A stretch of 64,000 nt of DNA from an uncultured Eubacteriales bacterium (GTDB lineage: Bacteria; Bacillota; Clostridia; Christensenellales; UBA1242): contig CARUPR010000002.1 of NCBI GenBank assembly GCA_949077035.1, forward strand, positions 72,770 through 136,769, read 5' to 3'. A program made the translations under genes and the position numbers. Of this stretch, positions 26,935 to 34,494 are shown in pieces. How positions within the stretch are numbered: position 1 is the stretch's first letter; every line of letters starts with the position of its first letter. The notes beneath the pieces were generated by a model. The model had not been told where the DNA came from. It saw only the letters and a program-made list of their open reading frames with translations, and ran no database searches.

Positions 26935-28308
26935 ATGGCTAAAAACAAAAATCAAGGTTTGACTGAAGAGTATAATAAAGACAATTTGGTTGTAGAAGAA
27001 AATAAATCTCTCAAAGATGAGGGAAAATTTTTTGATGACAAAAAAAATATACAAAATGAAGAAGAACTTAAACAACTTCAAGAAGAAACAATTATACTTC
27101 AAAAGAGAAAACTTGATGAGGTAGAGCAGTCTGTATCTAAGAGAAATAGTAAAAAAAGCAAAGTTTTAAATGGTTTGTTTTTTGTTTTAAATATCGTCAT
27201 AGTTGCTGGAATTTTGGTTTATCAGCTTCTTAAAGAAGATATGCAGCCAATTGATGGACACTTTGACATTGGTGCATTATTTGTTGTTGCTTGCTTGTTG
27301 TCACTTGTTGTTTTTACAGAAACGACTGCGATAAGTTATCTTTTAAAACAAACAACAGGGAAATGGCGTTTTGCAACATCATATAAAGTTTCTCAACTTG
27401 GGAAATATTATGATTGCGTAACTCCAATGGCTACAGGCGGTCAACCATTTCAAATAACTTATTTAAAATCACATGGCACTCCAATTCATACAGCTTTATC
27501 AATCCCTCTTGCAAAATATGTTTTCTCTCAAATTGCATGGGTTATGACAAGTTTTATCTGTTTGGTGATTTCATGGTGTGATAGCAGTTATGGCACTTTT
27601 GTGTCTGTTGCAAGTATTTTAGGCTTTATTTTAAGTTCTATCATGCTTTTTGTCACATTATTCCTTTCTGTTTGTAAAACTGTTGGTAAAAAAATTGTAG
27701 TAAAAGTATTAAAGCTTCTTCATAAAATGAAGATTATCAAAAACTATGATAAACAATATGAGAAAATCACAAAATATATAAGTGATTTCCAAGATGTCAT
27801 GAAACAATATGCAAGTTCGCCCAAGGATTTTATAGTGCTTTTGTTTTTAAGTTTGGCGAAGAATTTTATAAATTATTCGATGCCTTTCTTTGTTGCAAAA
27901 TTCTTTATTCCAGACCTTGCTGGTGCAATGTATATAAAACTCTTAGTTATGACCTGTCTGGTTGACCTTTCATCTTCCTTTTTCCCTCTGCCTGGTGGAA
28001 CTGGATTGAATGAAATTTCATTTACGGCTGCCTTTGCAGTGGTTGTTGGTTCAGCTCATACTGCATATCTTGCTTGGGTGTTGATTTTTTGGAGGATATG
28101 TTCTTATTACTTCTATCTTCTTCAAGGAGTGTTTATACTATCTTATGATTTTGCCTATGGCTCTAAGAAATATAAATGGGAAGTGGTCCGTGATAATTTG
28201 GCACAGGAAAGTGCTGTTTTTAAGCAAGAACAAATCAATCGGTTTAGGGCCGAGAGGGCAAAACGAAGAAAATCTAAAAATAAATCTGGTATAAGAGAAT
28301 ATTTATAA
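26935..28308 (+). CDS. YbhN/UPF0104-type (LPG synthase transmembrane domain) membrane protein
   Basis: 457 residues from ATG 26935; an upstream TTG (26917) lies inside the promoter and is rejected. A charged, Glu/Lys-rich cytoplasmic region of ~70 residues precedes about eight membrane helices. Family signatures are clear: SQLGKYYDCVTPMATGGQPFQITYLKSHG and the late motif FFPLPGGTGLNEISF. The family includes the flippase part of MprF and AglD-like proteins and is thought to move lipids or lipid-linked sugars. No synthase domain is attached. The C-terminus is very basic (RAERAKRRKSKNK). The next gene follows 22 bases on without its own Shine-Dalgarno sequence. Confidence 0.85.
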   Translation: MAKNKNQGLTEEYNKDNLVVEENKSLKDEGKFFDDKKNIQNEEELKQLQEETIILQKRKLDEVEQSVSKRNSKKSKVLNGLFFVLNIVIVAGILVYQLLKEDMQPIDGHFDIGALFVVACLLSLVVFTETTAISYLLKQTTGKWRFATSYKVSQLGKYYDCVTPMATGGQPFQITYLKSHGTPIHTALSIPLAKYVFSQIAWVMTSFICLVISWCDSSYGTFVSVASILGFILSSIMLFVTLFLSVCKTVGKKIVVKVLKLLHKMKIIKNYDKQYEKITKYISDFQDVMKQYASSPKDFIVLLFLSLAKNFINYSMPFFVAKFFIPDLAGAMYIKLLVMTCLVDLSSSFFPLPGGTGLNEISFTAAFAVVVGSAHTAYLAWVLIFWRICSYYFYLLQGVFILSYDFAYGSKKYKWEVVRDNLAQESAVFKQEQINRFRAERAKRRKSKNKSGIREYL

Positions 28309-28330
28309 TTTCTTGTTGCAAAATAAGTTT

Positions 28331-28903
28331 ATGAAGATTAAACGAGAAAATTATGGATGGCTTTTTGCTACAGTTGTTTTGGCACTGCTTCTTGCATTGT
28401 CAATATATTTGGGTGTAACCGGATGGTATTTTAAAACAGATGTTTCTTATACTACAGATTTAGAACTTGGCAAAAATGTCCAAATTGCAGTTAAAAAAAA
28501 TGAGGCTAGTTCAGCTTCTATGAATTTGGATGGCTCTTATCTCTCAGGGGATAGAATACCTCAAATAATTTCAATAAAAAACTCAGAAGATGATTCTTCT
28601 GTTTATATGCGTGCAAAAATTTTTATCTATTCTGGTGAAAATCAAACATTAAAAATGGATATGGTGGAAACTGTCAATTGGAAATATGATGAAGCCGACG
28701 GATATTATTATTTTGATGACCTTCTTACCATGCAAAATAAAGTTGCTCTTTGTTCTCATATCATAATTGATAAAGAAACGCATCTGCAAACTGATACAAA
28801 ATATATTTTTACCATTGTGGTTGAAACTCTTGGTGAGGATGAAGATGTTGTCAAACTTTGGGGTAAAAATCCAATTCAAGAAATATCAGAAGAAGTTTTG
28901 TAA
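28331..28903 (+). CDS. exported beta-rich protein, possibly TasA/CalY-like
   Basis: 190 residues from ATG 28331 (a TTG frame 18 bases earlier has no support). One hydrophobic segment at residues ~10-30 ends near LGVTGWYF, then a beta-rich outer domain. The pattern of SVYMRAKIFIYSG, then VNWKYDEADGYYYFDDLL and a late TIVVETLGE resembles proteins with SipW-type signal peptides (TasA/camelysin relatives), which show a Y-R-K strand, a W...DGYYYY turn and a closing strand. This is a weak resemblance only. It lies 22 bases after the YbhN-type gene and is probably cotranscribed. Confidence 0.65.
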   Translation: MKIKRENYGWLFATVVLALLLALSIYLGVTGWYFKTDVSYTTDLELGKNVQIAVKKNEASSASMNLDGSYLSGDRIPQIISIKNSEDDSSVYMRAKIFIYSGENQTLKMDMVETVNWKYDEADGYYYFDDLLTMQNKVALCSHIIIDKETHLQTDTKYIFTIVVETLGEDEDVVKLWGKNPIQEISEEVL

Positions 28904-29009
28904 ATTTAAAAAAAATTTGTCATTAATTTTTTTGCAGCAAAAATTTGTTATTATATTTGACAATTTTAAAAGAGAATGTTAAAATAACTGAAATTTGAAG
29001 GAGAAAAAA

Positions 29010-29237
29010 ATGCAAGAAAATTTCCCACCAAGACGTCCTATTCCGCCAAGACCTGTTTTGCAAAAAGAGCAAGAAAGGTTGAATGAATTAAATCAACAAG
29101 AAAAGAAAGTTGAAATTGAAGAAAAACCAAAAAGACAACCTTTAAATGACCAATCAAAATCAATTATTTTTGGTCTTTTGGGTGGCTTTGCTCTTCTTGG
29201 TGGCATTGCAATTTTGATTGTTATGCTTGTAATATAA
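29010..29237 (+). CDS. 75-residue proline-rich single-pass membrane protein
   Basis: Starts at ATG 29010 with GAAGGAG upstream; an in-frame TTG further upstream would include that site and is rejected. The N-terminus is Pro/Arg-rich (PPRRPIPPRPV) followed by a charged helical stretch (EQERLNELNQQEKK), then one C-terminal hydrophobic helix (residues ~52-75) that contains GLLGGFALLGG and ends the protein. A tail-anchored topology with a cytoplasmic N-terminus is likely. A hairpin 45 bases downstream may terminate transcription. No family was recognised. Confidence 0.7.
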   Translation: MQENFPPRRPIPPRPVLQKEQERLNELNQQEKKVEIEEKPKRQPLNDQSKSIIFGLLGGFALLGGIAILIVMLVI

Positions 29238-29281
29238 GCCAAGCTGTAAAATCAATTTTTATATTTTTTAATTTTAGAAAT

Positions 29282-29316
29282 ACCAAAGTTTTAAAAACTT
29301 TGGTAATTCTTTTTTT
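29282..29316 (+). terminator. hairpin, probable terminator
   Basis: ACCAAAGTTTT (29282-29292) is repeated inverted at 29294-29304. The seven-T run begins five bases later, so termination may be inefficient. The following 190 bases to 29511 are AT-rich with no other feature seen. Confidence 0.6.
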
Positions 29317-29511
29317 AATTTATAAATTTATTTTCATTATTATTTTTATTTTAATTTAATAAGAGATTTTTGTTAAGAAAAAAGTAAACATTAAAACAAT
29401 CATTAAAATATATTTTCTATAAATTAACCTTATTTATATTTTTGTTTTAAAATCGACAAATAAAAACAAATATATTTTTATTACTTTTTAATAGAAGGCA
29501 ATCATTTTTAT

Positions 29512-29970
29512 ATGAAAAGGTTGATTGTTTTTATTTTTATTGCAATATTAATGCTTGGTATTGCCTTTGTCAAAGATGCTATGCCAAAGGCAGAGGGTTA
29601 TGATAGAGCGGTGATAATTTCAAAGTATGCCGGCCTTGGTCTTGAAGGTGAGGTTGTTGAAAGTGGGAATGATTTTTATTATTTTGTCAATAAAAATGTT
29701 TGTGAAAGTGCCATGAAGAATTTGTCAAGTGAAAAGATAAGTGGGGTGGTGTTTTATTATAACAATAAATATAATTTAAATTATTTCGCTAAAAAATTTG
29801 ATTATAATCTCACCAAAAAGACCATAGTCGAAAATCGTGAGGTCTATTATGGATATGATAAAAATTATTATGATTTTAGAATAATAGATGGGAAAAAGGT
29901 CAATTTTCAATTGGCTTTTGATGGAAACAACTGGATTTTGGGTTATCCAATGATTATATTAGGATTTTAA
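29512..29970 (+). CDS. small exported protein upstream of spoIIQ
   Basis: 152 residues with an N-terminal signal or anchor helix (~3-20) and a mixed alpha/beta domain rich in Tyr and Asn (KYAGLGLEGEVVESGNDFYYFVN). AGAAGG lies 13 bases before the ATG, a long spacing. In Bacillus the region upstream of spoIIQ and spoIIID contains ywmB and spoIID. The phrase LGLEGEVVESG is faintly reminiscent of YwmB, but the protein is much shorter and the link is speculative. It lies 54 bases before spoIIQ, so co-expression is possible. Confidence 0.65.
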   Translation: MKRLIVFIFIAILMLGIAFVKDAMPKAEGYDRAVIISKYAGLGLEGEVVESGNDFYYFVNKNVCESAMKNLSSEKISGVVFYYNNKYNLNYFAKKFDYNLTKKTIVENREVYYGYDKNYYDFRIIDGKKVNFQLAFDGNNWILGYPMIILGF

Positions 29971-30024
29971 AAAATTAATGTATAAATATTTGCAAACTGT
30001 CAATAAATTTCTAGGAGGTTTACA

Positions 30025-30588
30025 ATGGAAATAGAAAAAAGAAATAGGTTTGTTGAATTTGTAAAAAAATATGGTATGTTTGTGGTTGTTGGAATTGTTA
30101 TTTTTGCAGTTGCTTTGACATTCACTTTAATGGCAACAATTGGCAAAAGTGTGCCTGCAAGCAATACTAATCTAAACTTTAGATTGCCTATGAATGAAGC
30201 CAATATCATCAAAGACTTTTCAAATACAGAACTTCAAAATAATGAAACTCTTAATCAATGGGAAGCTCATTTGTATGTGGATTTTGCTTCTGAAAATTCA
30301 GATGTGTTTGCTGTCCTTGGTGGCACAGTTTCAAGTGTTGAAAACAAATATCTTGATGGCTATACAATCACAATCAAACATTCTAATGGTTTTGAGTCAA
30401 TTTACTCATCATTAAATGAAAATATGCTTGTGAAAGAGGGCGACAAAGTTTCGGCAGGTCAAAAGATAGGAACTGCTGACAACACTGCAGAAGGCGAACT
30501 TAAAATGGGCAATCATCTTCATTTTGCAATGAAATTAAATAATAATTTTGTTGACCCAAACAATTATTTAGATTTGCAAGAAAAATAA
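30025..30588 (+). CDS. spoIIQ: SpoIIQ-like M23 (LytM) protein
   Basis: 187 residues, one N-terminal membrane helix (~19-42) and a LytM/M23 domain outside. Zinc-ligand positions are all present: HLYVDF (HxxxD) and GNHLHFAMK (HxH). Clostridial SpoIIQ retains this set, whereas Bacillus subtilis SpoIIQ has lost the first His. SpoIIQ pairs with SpoIIIAH to form the channel between mother cell and forespore during engulfment. A perfect AGGAGGT precedes the ATG. GTATA at 29980-29984 with a weak downstream match could be a sigma-F-type promoter. Identification rests on the domain layout plus spoIIID less than 600 bases downstream; another anchored M23 peptidase cannot be ruled out. Confidence 0.78.
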   Translation: MEIEKRNRFVEFVKKYGMFVVVGIVIFAVALTFTLMATIGKSVPASNTNLNFRLPMNEANIIKDFSNTELQNNETLNQWEAHLYVDFASENSDVFAVLGGTVSSVENKYLDGYTITIKHSNGFESIYSSLNENMLVKEGDKVSAGQKIGTADNTAEGELKMGNHLHFAMKLNNNFVDPNNYLDLQEK

Positions 30589-30651
30589 ATTCTGATAATT
30601 AAACTTTTAAGTTGTCATAATTACTTATACAAATTCAACTCCTAATAAATT

Positions 30652-30675
30652 TGCGGCAGAAATTGTCGCATTTTT
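30652..30675 (+). terminator. intrinsic terminator of spoIIQ
   Basis: TGCGGCA (30652-30658) pairs with TGTCGCA (30664-30670, one G-U pair), followed by five T. Confidence 0.7.
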
Positions 30676-30676
30676 A

Positions 30677-30705
30677 TTTACATATTGAATAATTTATGAT
30701 ATAAT
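30677..30705 (+). promoter_or_regulatory. acpP promoter
   Basis: TTTACA (30677-30682), a 17-base spacer ending TGA, and TATAAT (30700-30705). GGAGG follows before the ATG at 30722, giving a leader of about 10 bases. Confidence 0.8.
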
Positions 30706-30721
30706 TGTTTATGGAGGTAAT

Positions 30722-30958
30722 ATGAAAACTATCGACACAGTAAAAAAAATAATCGCTGAACAACTTTGTATATCAACAGATGATATAAAAGATGATGCAA
30801 ATATTCTTGAAGATTTGGGCGCTGATTCTCTCGATGTTGTTGAGCTTTTAATGACTTTTGAAGATGAATTTAATGTTTCAATTCCTGATGATAGACTTGA
30901 AGAATTGAAGACCATTCCTCAAATTGTCAAAATAATAGATGAAAATGTTAAAAAGTAA
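30722..30958 (+). CDS. acpP: acyl carrier protein
   Basis: 78 residues, very acidic, four-helix ACP. The phosphopantetheine attachment serine lies in the motif LGADSLDVVELL (Ser37). ACP carries growing acyl chains in type II fatty acid synthesis. GGAGG lies just upstream of the ATG, and the gene is a single-gene unit with its own promoter and terminator. Fatty acid synthesis genes are not adjacent; instead it lies between spoIIQ and spoIIID. Its length and motif fit the housekeeping ACP, although a dedicated second ACP cannot be excluded. Confidence 0.95.
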   Translation: MKTIDTVKKIIAEQLCISTDDIKDDANILEDLGADSLDVVELLMTFEDEFNVSIPDDRLEELKTIPQIVKIIDENVKK

Positions 30959-30981
30959 GCTAATAAAGGCTTACTTTTTTT
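30952..30981 (+). terminator. intrinsic terminator overlapping the acpP stop codon
   Basis: AGTAAGC (30954-30960, including the TAA stop) pairs with GCTTACT (30969-30975), then seven T. Confidence 0.85.
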
Positions 30982-31135
30982 AAAGATAGAAGAAATGTAT
31001 GAATAAATTTTTATGGCTGCAATAAAGACAGCAAAGAAATAATTGTTTCTTTATGTTTCCACTTGAATACAAATTTCTACAAATTATGACATAATTCTTT
31101 TTGCCTACACATAGATTTAAAGGGTGGAGGCAGAT

Positions 31136-31384
31136 ATGAAAGAAGATTTAGTTGAAAGGGTGCTTGAGGCATCAGAACATATCATAAAAACTCATGATAC
31201 AATAAGAAAGACGGCTGAAATTTTGGGTTATAGTAAAAGCACCATTCATAATGATGTTTCAATAAAACTTAAATCCATCGATTATGATTTATATTTGACA
31301 ACAAAAAAAGTCCTTGAAGAAAACTTTGCTCAAAAGCACATTAGGGGTGGGCAGGCAACAAAACTTAAGTATTTGCATGAATAG
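31136..31384 (+). CDS. spoIIID: sporulation transcription factor SpoIIID
   Basis: 82 residues from ATG 31136, preceded by GGAGG. A helix-turn-helix (TIRKTAEILGYSKSTIHNDV) and the C-terminal signature HIRGGQATKLKYLHE match SpoIIID closely in sequence and length (Bacillus protein 93 residues). SpoIIID acts in the mother cell, switching sigma-E genes on or off and helping expression of sigK. TTGAAT (31063) with TATGAC, or CATAATTC near 31090, are possible promoter elements; neither is convincing. Confidence 0.94.
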   Translation: MKEDLVERVLEASEHIIKTHDTIRKTAEILGYSKSTIHNDVSIKLKSIDYDLYLTTKKVLEENFAQKHIRGGQATKLKYLHE

Positions 31385-31466
31385 ACCTTAAGATTATAAA
31401 AAACTTAAGTGATAGAAATTTTAATAATTTAGTTTTATAAAGCATAGATATAAAAAGAGGTGTTTA

Positions 31467-32117
31467 ATGAAAAAATTTCTTTTGGTATTTATGCTTGCAA
31501 TTTTATCTATATCAATGGTGGGCTGCAATAAAAAAATTAAGATTGAAGATTGTTTGAGCGAACAAACAAAGGTTTACTTTAAAGCTCAAACAGATGATGT
31601 CAAAGGCACAATCTGCATTGGTCAGAGGGAGGAAAACTTTATTTATGATGGCAATCACACAAAGAATGTTGATTTTACTTTGATTACTTTAAAATTTAAA
31701 GTTCAACCAACAACCAATCAAATAGATGTGAAATTGAAGGTGAATGAGCAAGAAAAGAATGTGTTGTTGGAATTAAATCCAATGGACCATTCCTATATGG
31801 CAGATTTAGGTTATGCTTTGAATGAAAATGACAAAATTGCACTAAGCTATCAAGATTTAAACTTAAATTTTGAAAATTTAAGCAAAAACTTTAAAATTCA
31901 ATACAATGATGCAATAAAAATAGCCATAGATGAATTTGGTGATGATTTAGACAGTTTTTATGGCAAAGGAAACTTTGAAGGTGAATGTTATTTGCAGGTT
32001 TATGATTTTAATAAAGACGGAAACCTTTATTGGCTTTTTACAATAATTGGCAAAAATAAAAAGGTTAAGAATGTTGTAATTGATGTAAAAGATGGCTCGA
32101 TTTATTTAAAATTTTAA
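31467..32117 (+). CDS. lipoprotein of unknown function
   Basis: 216 residues. A signal peptide with lipobox SMVGC gives a lipid-anchored protein. The mature part starts NKKIKIEDCLSEQ and looks beta-rich. Residues ~150-216 (AIKIAIDEFGDDLDSFYG, then YLQVYDFNKDGNLYWLFTIIGKNKKVKNVVIDVKDGSIYLKF) resemble a PepSY-like or similar cystatin-fold unit: a helix followed by a four-strand sheet. AGAGGTG precedes the ATG. It is followed by the structured gap and the poly-G promoter of a second lipoprotein. Function is unknown. Confidence 0.75.
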   Translation: MKKFLLVFMLAILSISMVGCNKKIKIEDCLSEQTKVYFKAQTDDVKGTICIGQREENFIYDGNHTKNVDFTLITLKFKVQPTTNQIDVKLKVNEQEKNVLLELNPMDHSYMADLGYALNENDKIALSYQDLNLNFENLSKNFKIQYNDAIKIAIDEFGDDLDSFYGKGNFEGECYLQVYDFNKDGNLYWLFTIIGKNKKVKNVVIDVKDGSIYLKF

Positions 32118-32249
32118 CAATAGATAGAAAACAAAAAATAAACTAAATTAGACTAAAAACACAGAAAATTTGCAAAAAAATAAGATTTTTAATTAAATTC
32201 TTATAATTTTGGATATTTTTTGTGTTTTTTTTAACATAAGATAGGCAAA

Positions 32250-32325
32250 CGCAATGTGAGTGCTTTATTATGTGCGCAAGAAATAAAATGTTCTTTTTGT
32301 GAAACATTGCGAGAACTTTCTTTTT
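32250..32325 (+). other. structured intergenic element with alternative hairpins
   Basis: CGCAATGT (32250-32257) is complementary to ACATTGCG (32304-32311). That second arm also lies in the loop of a terminator-like stem, AAATGTTCT (32286-32294, one bulge) with AGAACTTT (32312-32319), followed by CTTTTTT. A possible -10 (TATAAT, 32202-32207) lies upstream without a clear -35. It could be a small RNA or simply the end of the upstream transcript. Confidence 0.35.
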
Positions 32326-32342
32326 TAATTTTGCTTAAAAGG

Positions 32343-32370
32343 TTGACATTTTATCGGGGGGGGGTATAAT
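32343..32370 (+). promoter_or_regulatory. consensus promoter with a poly-G spacer (candidate phase-variable promoter)
   Basis: TTGACA (32343-32348) and TATAAT (32365-32370) are both perfect matches. The 16-base spacer is TTTTATC followed by nine G, ending directly at the -10 box. Gain of one G gives the optimal 17-base spacing; loss gives 15. The start of transcription should be near 32377. Confidence 0.8.
32356..32364 (+). repeat. homopolymeric tract of nine G
   Basis: Nine consecutive G in otherwise strongly AT-rich intergenic DNA. The next longest G run noticed is six, inside the 946-1914 gene. Such tracts change length by slipped-strand mispairing. Confidence 0.95.
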
Positions 32371-32405
32371 ATAGGAAATGAAAGTAAAGGAGCAAAAGAG
32401 AAGAA

Positions 32406-32933
32406 ATGAAAAAAGCACTTAATGTAATGTTGGTTTTATGTTTAATTTGTTGCGGTTTTATGCTTTCTGCGTGCGGTGGCAGTCAACCTGGAAAACTTAA
32501 TTTTAATTATGAATCAAATAGGACAAAGATGGATTCTAATGCTGAACTTGATTTGTATTGTGATGCTGAAATATTTTTAAATGTAAAAAACGATACAAAA
32601 GATACTGTTACAATAGTTAAAGACAAATTTACATTGAGTTTTATTGCACCTCATTGGGTAAGTTATGGCCTATATAATGTAAATTTTATGGATGTTGTCT
32701 ATGTCGACCAATCAATTATAATGAAAGATAGCATGGGAACTGAAATTTCATCGTATATAGATTTAGAATCAGGGAAACAAATATCTGTTCTTTTAAAATT
32801 TACAGATGATAAATTAATTTATGATTCTTTTTATACTGTGAATAGTCCACACATTGAAGAAATGTATAGGACAAAATTTGAATTGCGATATGGAGAAAAA
32901 GTGATTTGGGAAGGCCTATTGAATAAAATATAA
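32406..32933 (+). CDS. lipoprotein behind the poly-G promoter
   Basis: 175 residues. The signal peptide ends in lipobox LSAC followed by GGSQPG, so the protein is exposed outside the membrane. The mature domain (~145 residues) is predicted beta-rich and resembles an Ig-like or DUF4352-type sandwich: AEIFLNVKNDTKDTVTIVKDKFTLSF, then a late ISVLLKFTDDKLIYDSF. AAAGGAG lies 13 bases upstream of the ATG, with GAGAAG closer. No enzymatic motif is seen. An exposed lipoprotein is a typical target of on/off switching by a slippery promoter tract. A terminator follows 20 bases after the stop. Confidence 0.8.
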   Translation: MKKALNVMLVLCLICCGFMLSACGGSQPGKLNFNYESNRTKMDSNAELDLYCDAEIFLNVKNDTKDTVTIVKDKFTLSFIAPHWVSYGLYNVNFMDVVYVDQSIIMKDSMGTEISSYIDLESGKQISVLLKFTDDKLIYDSFYTVNSPHIEEMYRTKFELRYGEKVIWEGLLNKI

Positions 32934-32953
32934 AAAAAATACAAAAATAAAAA

Positions 32954-32998
32954 GCATTTGAAGTTTTGAGGTGTACCTCAGTTTTGAATGTTTTTTTG
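32954..32998 (+). terminator. intrinsic terminator
   Basis: An inner palindrome TGAGGT/ACCTCA (32967-32980) lies inside an outer CATT/AATG pair, followed by seven T (32991-32997). Confidence 0.65.
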
Positions 32999-33018
32999 TT
33001 GTTTATTGTGATTAATAT

Positions 33019-33047
33019 TTGCGCTATACGAAATTATATGTTATAAT
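33019..33047 (+). promoter_or_regulatory. leaderless hflX promoter
   Basis: TTGCGC (33019-33024), 17 bases, TATAAT (33042-33047), then 6 bases and the ATG at 33054. Confidence 0.75.
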
Positions 33048-33053
33048 AACATC

Positions 33054-34157
33054 ATGAAAAGTAATATTATAGAAAAAGAAAACGCAATAGTTGTTGTGGT
33101 TGCAGTCAAGAAAGAAGATAATATTGAAAGAAAAACAAAGGAGATAAATCGCCTTTGTTATTCTGCCGACCTTAATGTGATTGATAATTTTTATCAAAAG
33201 GTGAAAGATTTTAATAAGAGGACTGTTATTGGGACGGGAAAAGTTGAGGAAATAAAAGAGTATATTGCTTCTTGTGAGGAAATAGTCGATGTTGTGATTG
33301 TTGACTATCCGCTCACAGGTTCTCAAATGAAAAATCTTGCCGATGAATTTAAAACAAAGGTCATTGATAGGGTTGGGCTTATCATTGATATTTTTGCACG
33401 AGGTGCTAGGTCAAGAGAGGCAAAATTGCAGGTTAAACTTGCACAAGACCTCTATCTTTTGCCAAGGCTTTCTCAAATGCAGGGGACAAGTGGCAGGTTT
33501 GGAAGCGCTGGTGTGGGCATGAGAGGTCCGGGTGAAACCAAGCTTGAGCTTAATAGGCGAATATTAGAACGTGAAATGGATAATTTAAAAGCACAAATTG
33601 AAAAAATAAAAACACAAAGGCAGTCAACGCGAAGAGAAAGACTGAAATCAAATCTTCCTAAAATAGCCTTGGTAGGTTATACAAACTCTGGTAAATCATC
33701 ACTTCTCAACACTTTGGTAAAAGAGAATATATATGCTGATGACAAGTTTTTTGCCACCTTAGATACAACCACAAGAAAGCTCTATTTAGGGGATGGCAAA
33801 TATGCCGTGCTTACAGACACTGTTGGTTTTATTTCTGACCTTCCTCATCAACTTGTTGACGCATTTTCTTCAACTCTTGAAGAGGCAGCTGATGCCGATT
33901 TATTATTGCATGTTGTGGATGTTTCCCTTGACAAAAATATTGACGGAAAGAAGGAATTTGAAATCAATATGGCGGTTACAAACAAGCTTCTTGATGAGCT
34001 TGGTGCAACACAAAATAGAATAGTAATTTTAAACAAATGTGACTTGTTGGCAAAGCCAACGGAAATAAAGGAAAACCAAATTTTATTATCAGCAAAAAAA
34101 GGGCAGGGATTAAATCGTCTGCTTGATATGGTGAAAAATAGACTTAATTTAGATTAA
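33054..34157 (+). CDS. hflX: GTPase HflX
   Basis: 367 residues. HflX is a ribosome-associated GTPase that splits stalled or hibernating 70S ribosomes. The N-terminal ND1 domain (~1-120, with VIGTGKVEEI) leads to LYLLPRLSQMQG and a Gly-rich GVGMRGPGETKLELNRR segment, then a coiled coil. The G domain follows: G1 GYTNSGKSS, G3 DTVGF and G4 NKCD. The C-terminus is short, ending soon after the G5 region (LLSAKKG). There is no ribosome binding site and the -10 box ends six bases before the ATG, so the message should be leaderless. The convergent DUF1858 gene ends ten bases downstream. Confidence 0.95.
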   Translation: MKSNIIEKENAIVVVVAVKKEDNIERKTKEINRLCYSADLNVIDNFYQKVKDFNKRTVIGTGKVEEIKEYIASCEEIVDVVIVDYPLTGSQMKNLADEFKTKVIDRVGLIIDIFARGARSREAKLQVKLAQDLYLLPRLSQMQGTSGRFGSAGVGMRGPGETKLELNRRILEREMDNLKAQIEKIKTQRQSTRRERLKSNLPKIALVGYTNSGKSSLLNTLVKENIYADDKFFATLDTTTRKLYLGDGKYAVLTDTVGFISDLPHQLVDAFSSTLEEAADADLLLHVVDVSLDKNIDGKKEFEINMAVTNKLLDELGATQNRIVILNKCDLLAKPTEIKENQILLSAKKGQGLNRLLDMVKNRLNLD

Positions 34158-34167
34158 TTAAATTAAA

Positions 34168-34398
34168 TCATTTCTTATTTAAATTATTGTAAGTTTCATT
34201 TAATTTTTCAATTAAGAAATCAACATCAACTTGGTGCACATATGCGGCTTCTTCAATTGTTTCTTCCATTCCTAAATGGCAAAAAATACAATGCATACCA
34301 AAGCCCATAAAGATATCACCCAAACTTTCATCAAGTTTGATGACATCATCAATTATCATATCTTTGGTGATTGGTTGTTTTAATTTATTCTTTTTCAT
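34168..34398 (-). CDS. DUF1858 (redox-disulfide associated) protein
   Basis: 76 residues from ATG 34398; a longer TTG frame would begin inside the -10 region and is rejected. The sequence ITKDMIIDDVIKLDESLGDIF, then FGMHCIFCHLGMEETIEEAA, followed by VDVDFLIEKLNE matches DUF1858, small proteins with a conserved CxxC-type pair that occur alone or fused to hybrid cluster and ScdA-type proteins. The two cysteines (CIFC) suggest redox or metal binding. A perfect promoter with six bases before the ATG predicts a leaderless message. Confidence 0.88.
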   Translation of the reverse strand: MKKNKLKQPITKDMIIDDVIKLDESLGDIFMGFGMHCIFCHLGMEETIEEAAYVHQVDVDFLIEKLNETYNNLNKK

Positions 34399-34404
34399 AG
34401 TTTG

Positions 34405-34433
34405 ATTATAGGACAAAATTTAAAAATTGTCAA
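34405..34433 (-). promoter_or_regulatory. consensus leaderless promoter of the DUF1858 gene
   Basis: Minus strand: TTGACA (34433-34428), 17 bases, TATAAT (34410-34405), 6 bases, then the ATG at 34398. Both boxes are perfect. Confidence 0.9.
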
Positions 34434-34494
34434 AAAAAATAAATAAATTTTTAAAATAAGTTCTAAATCAAAAATTATAAAATAAATTATTACT

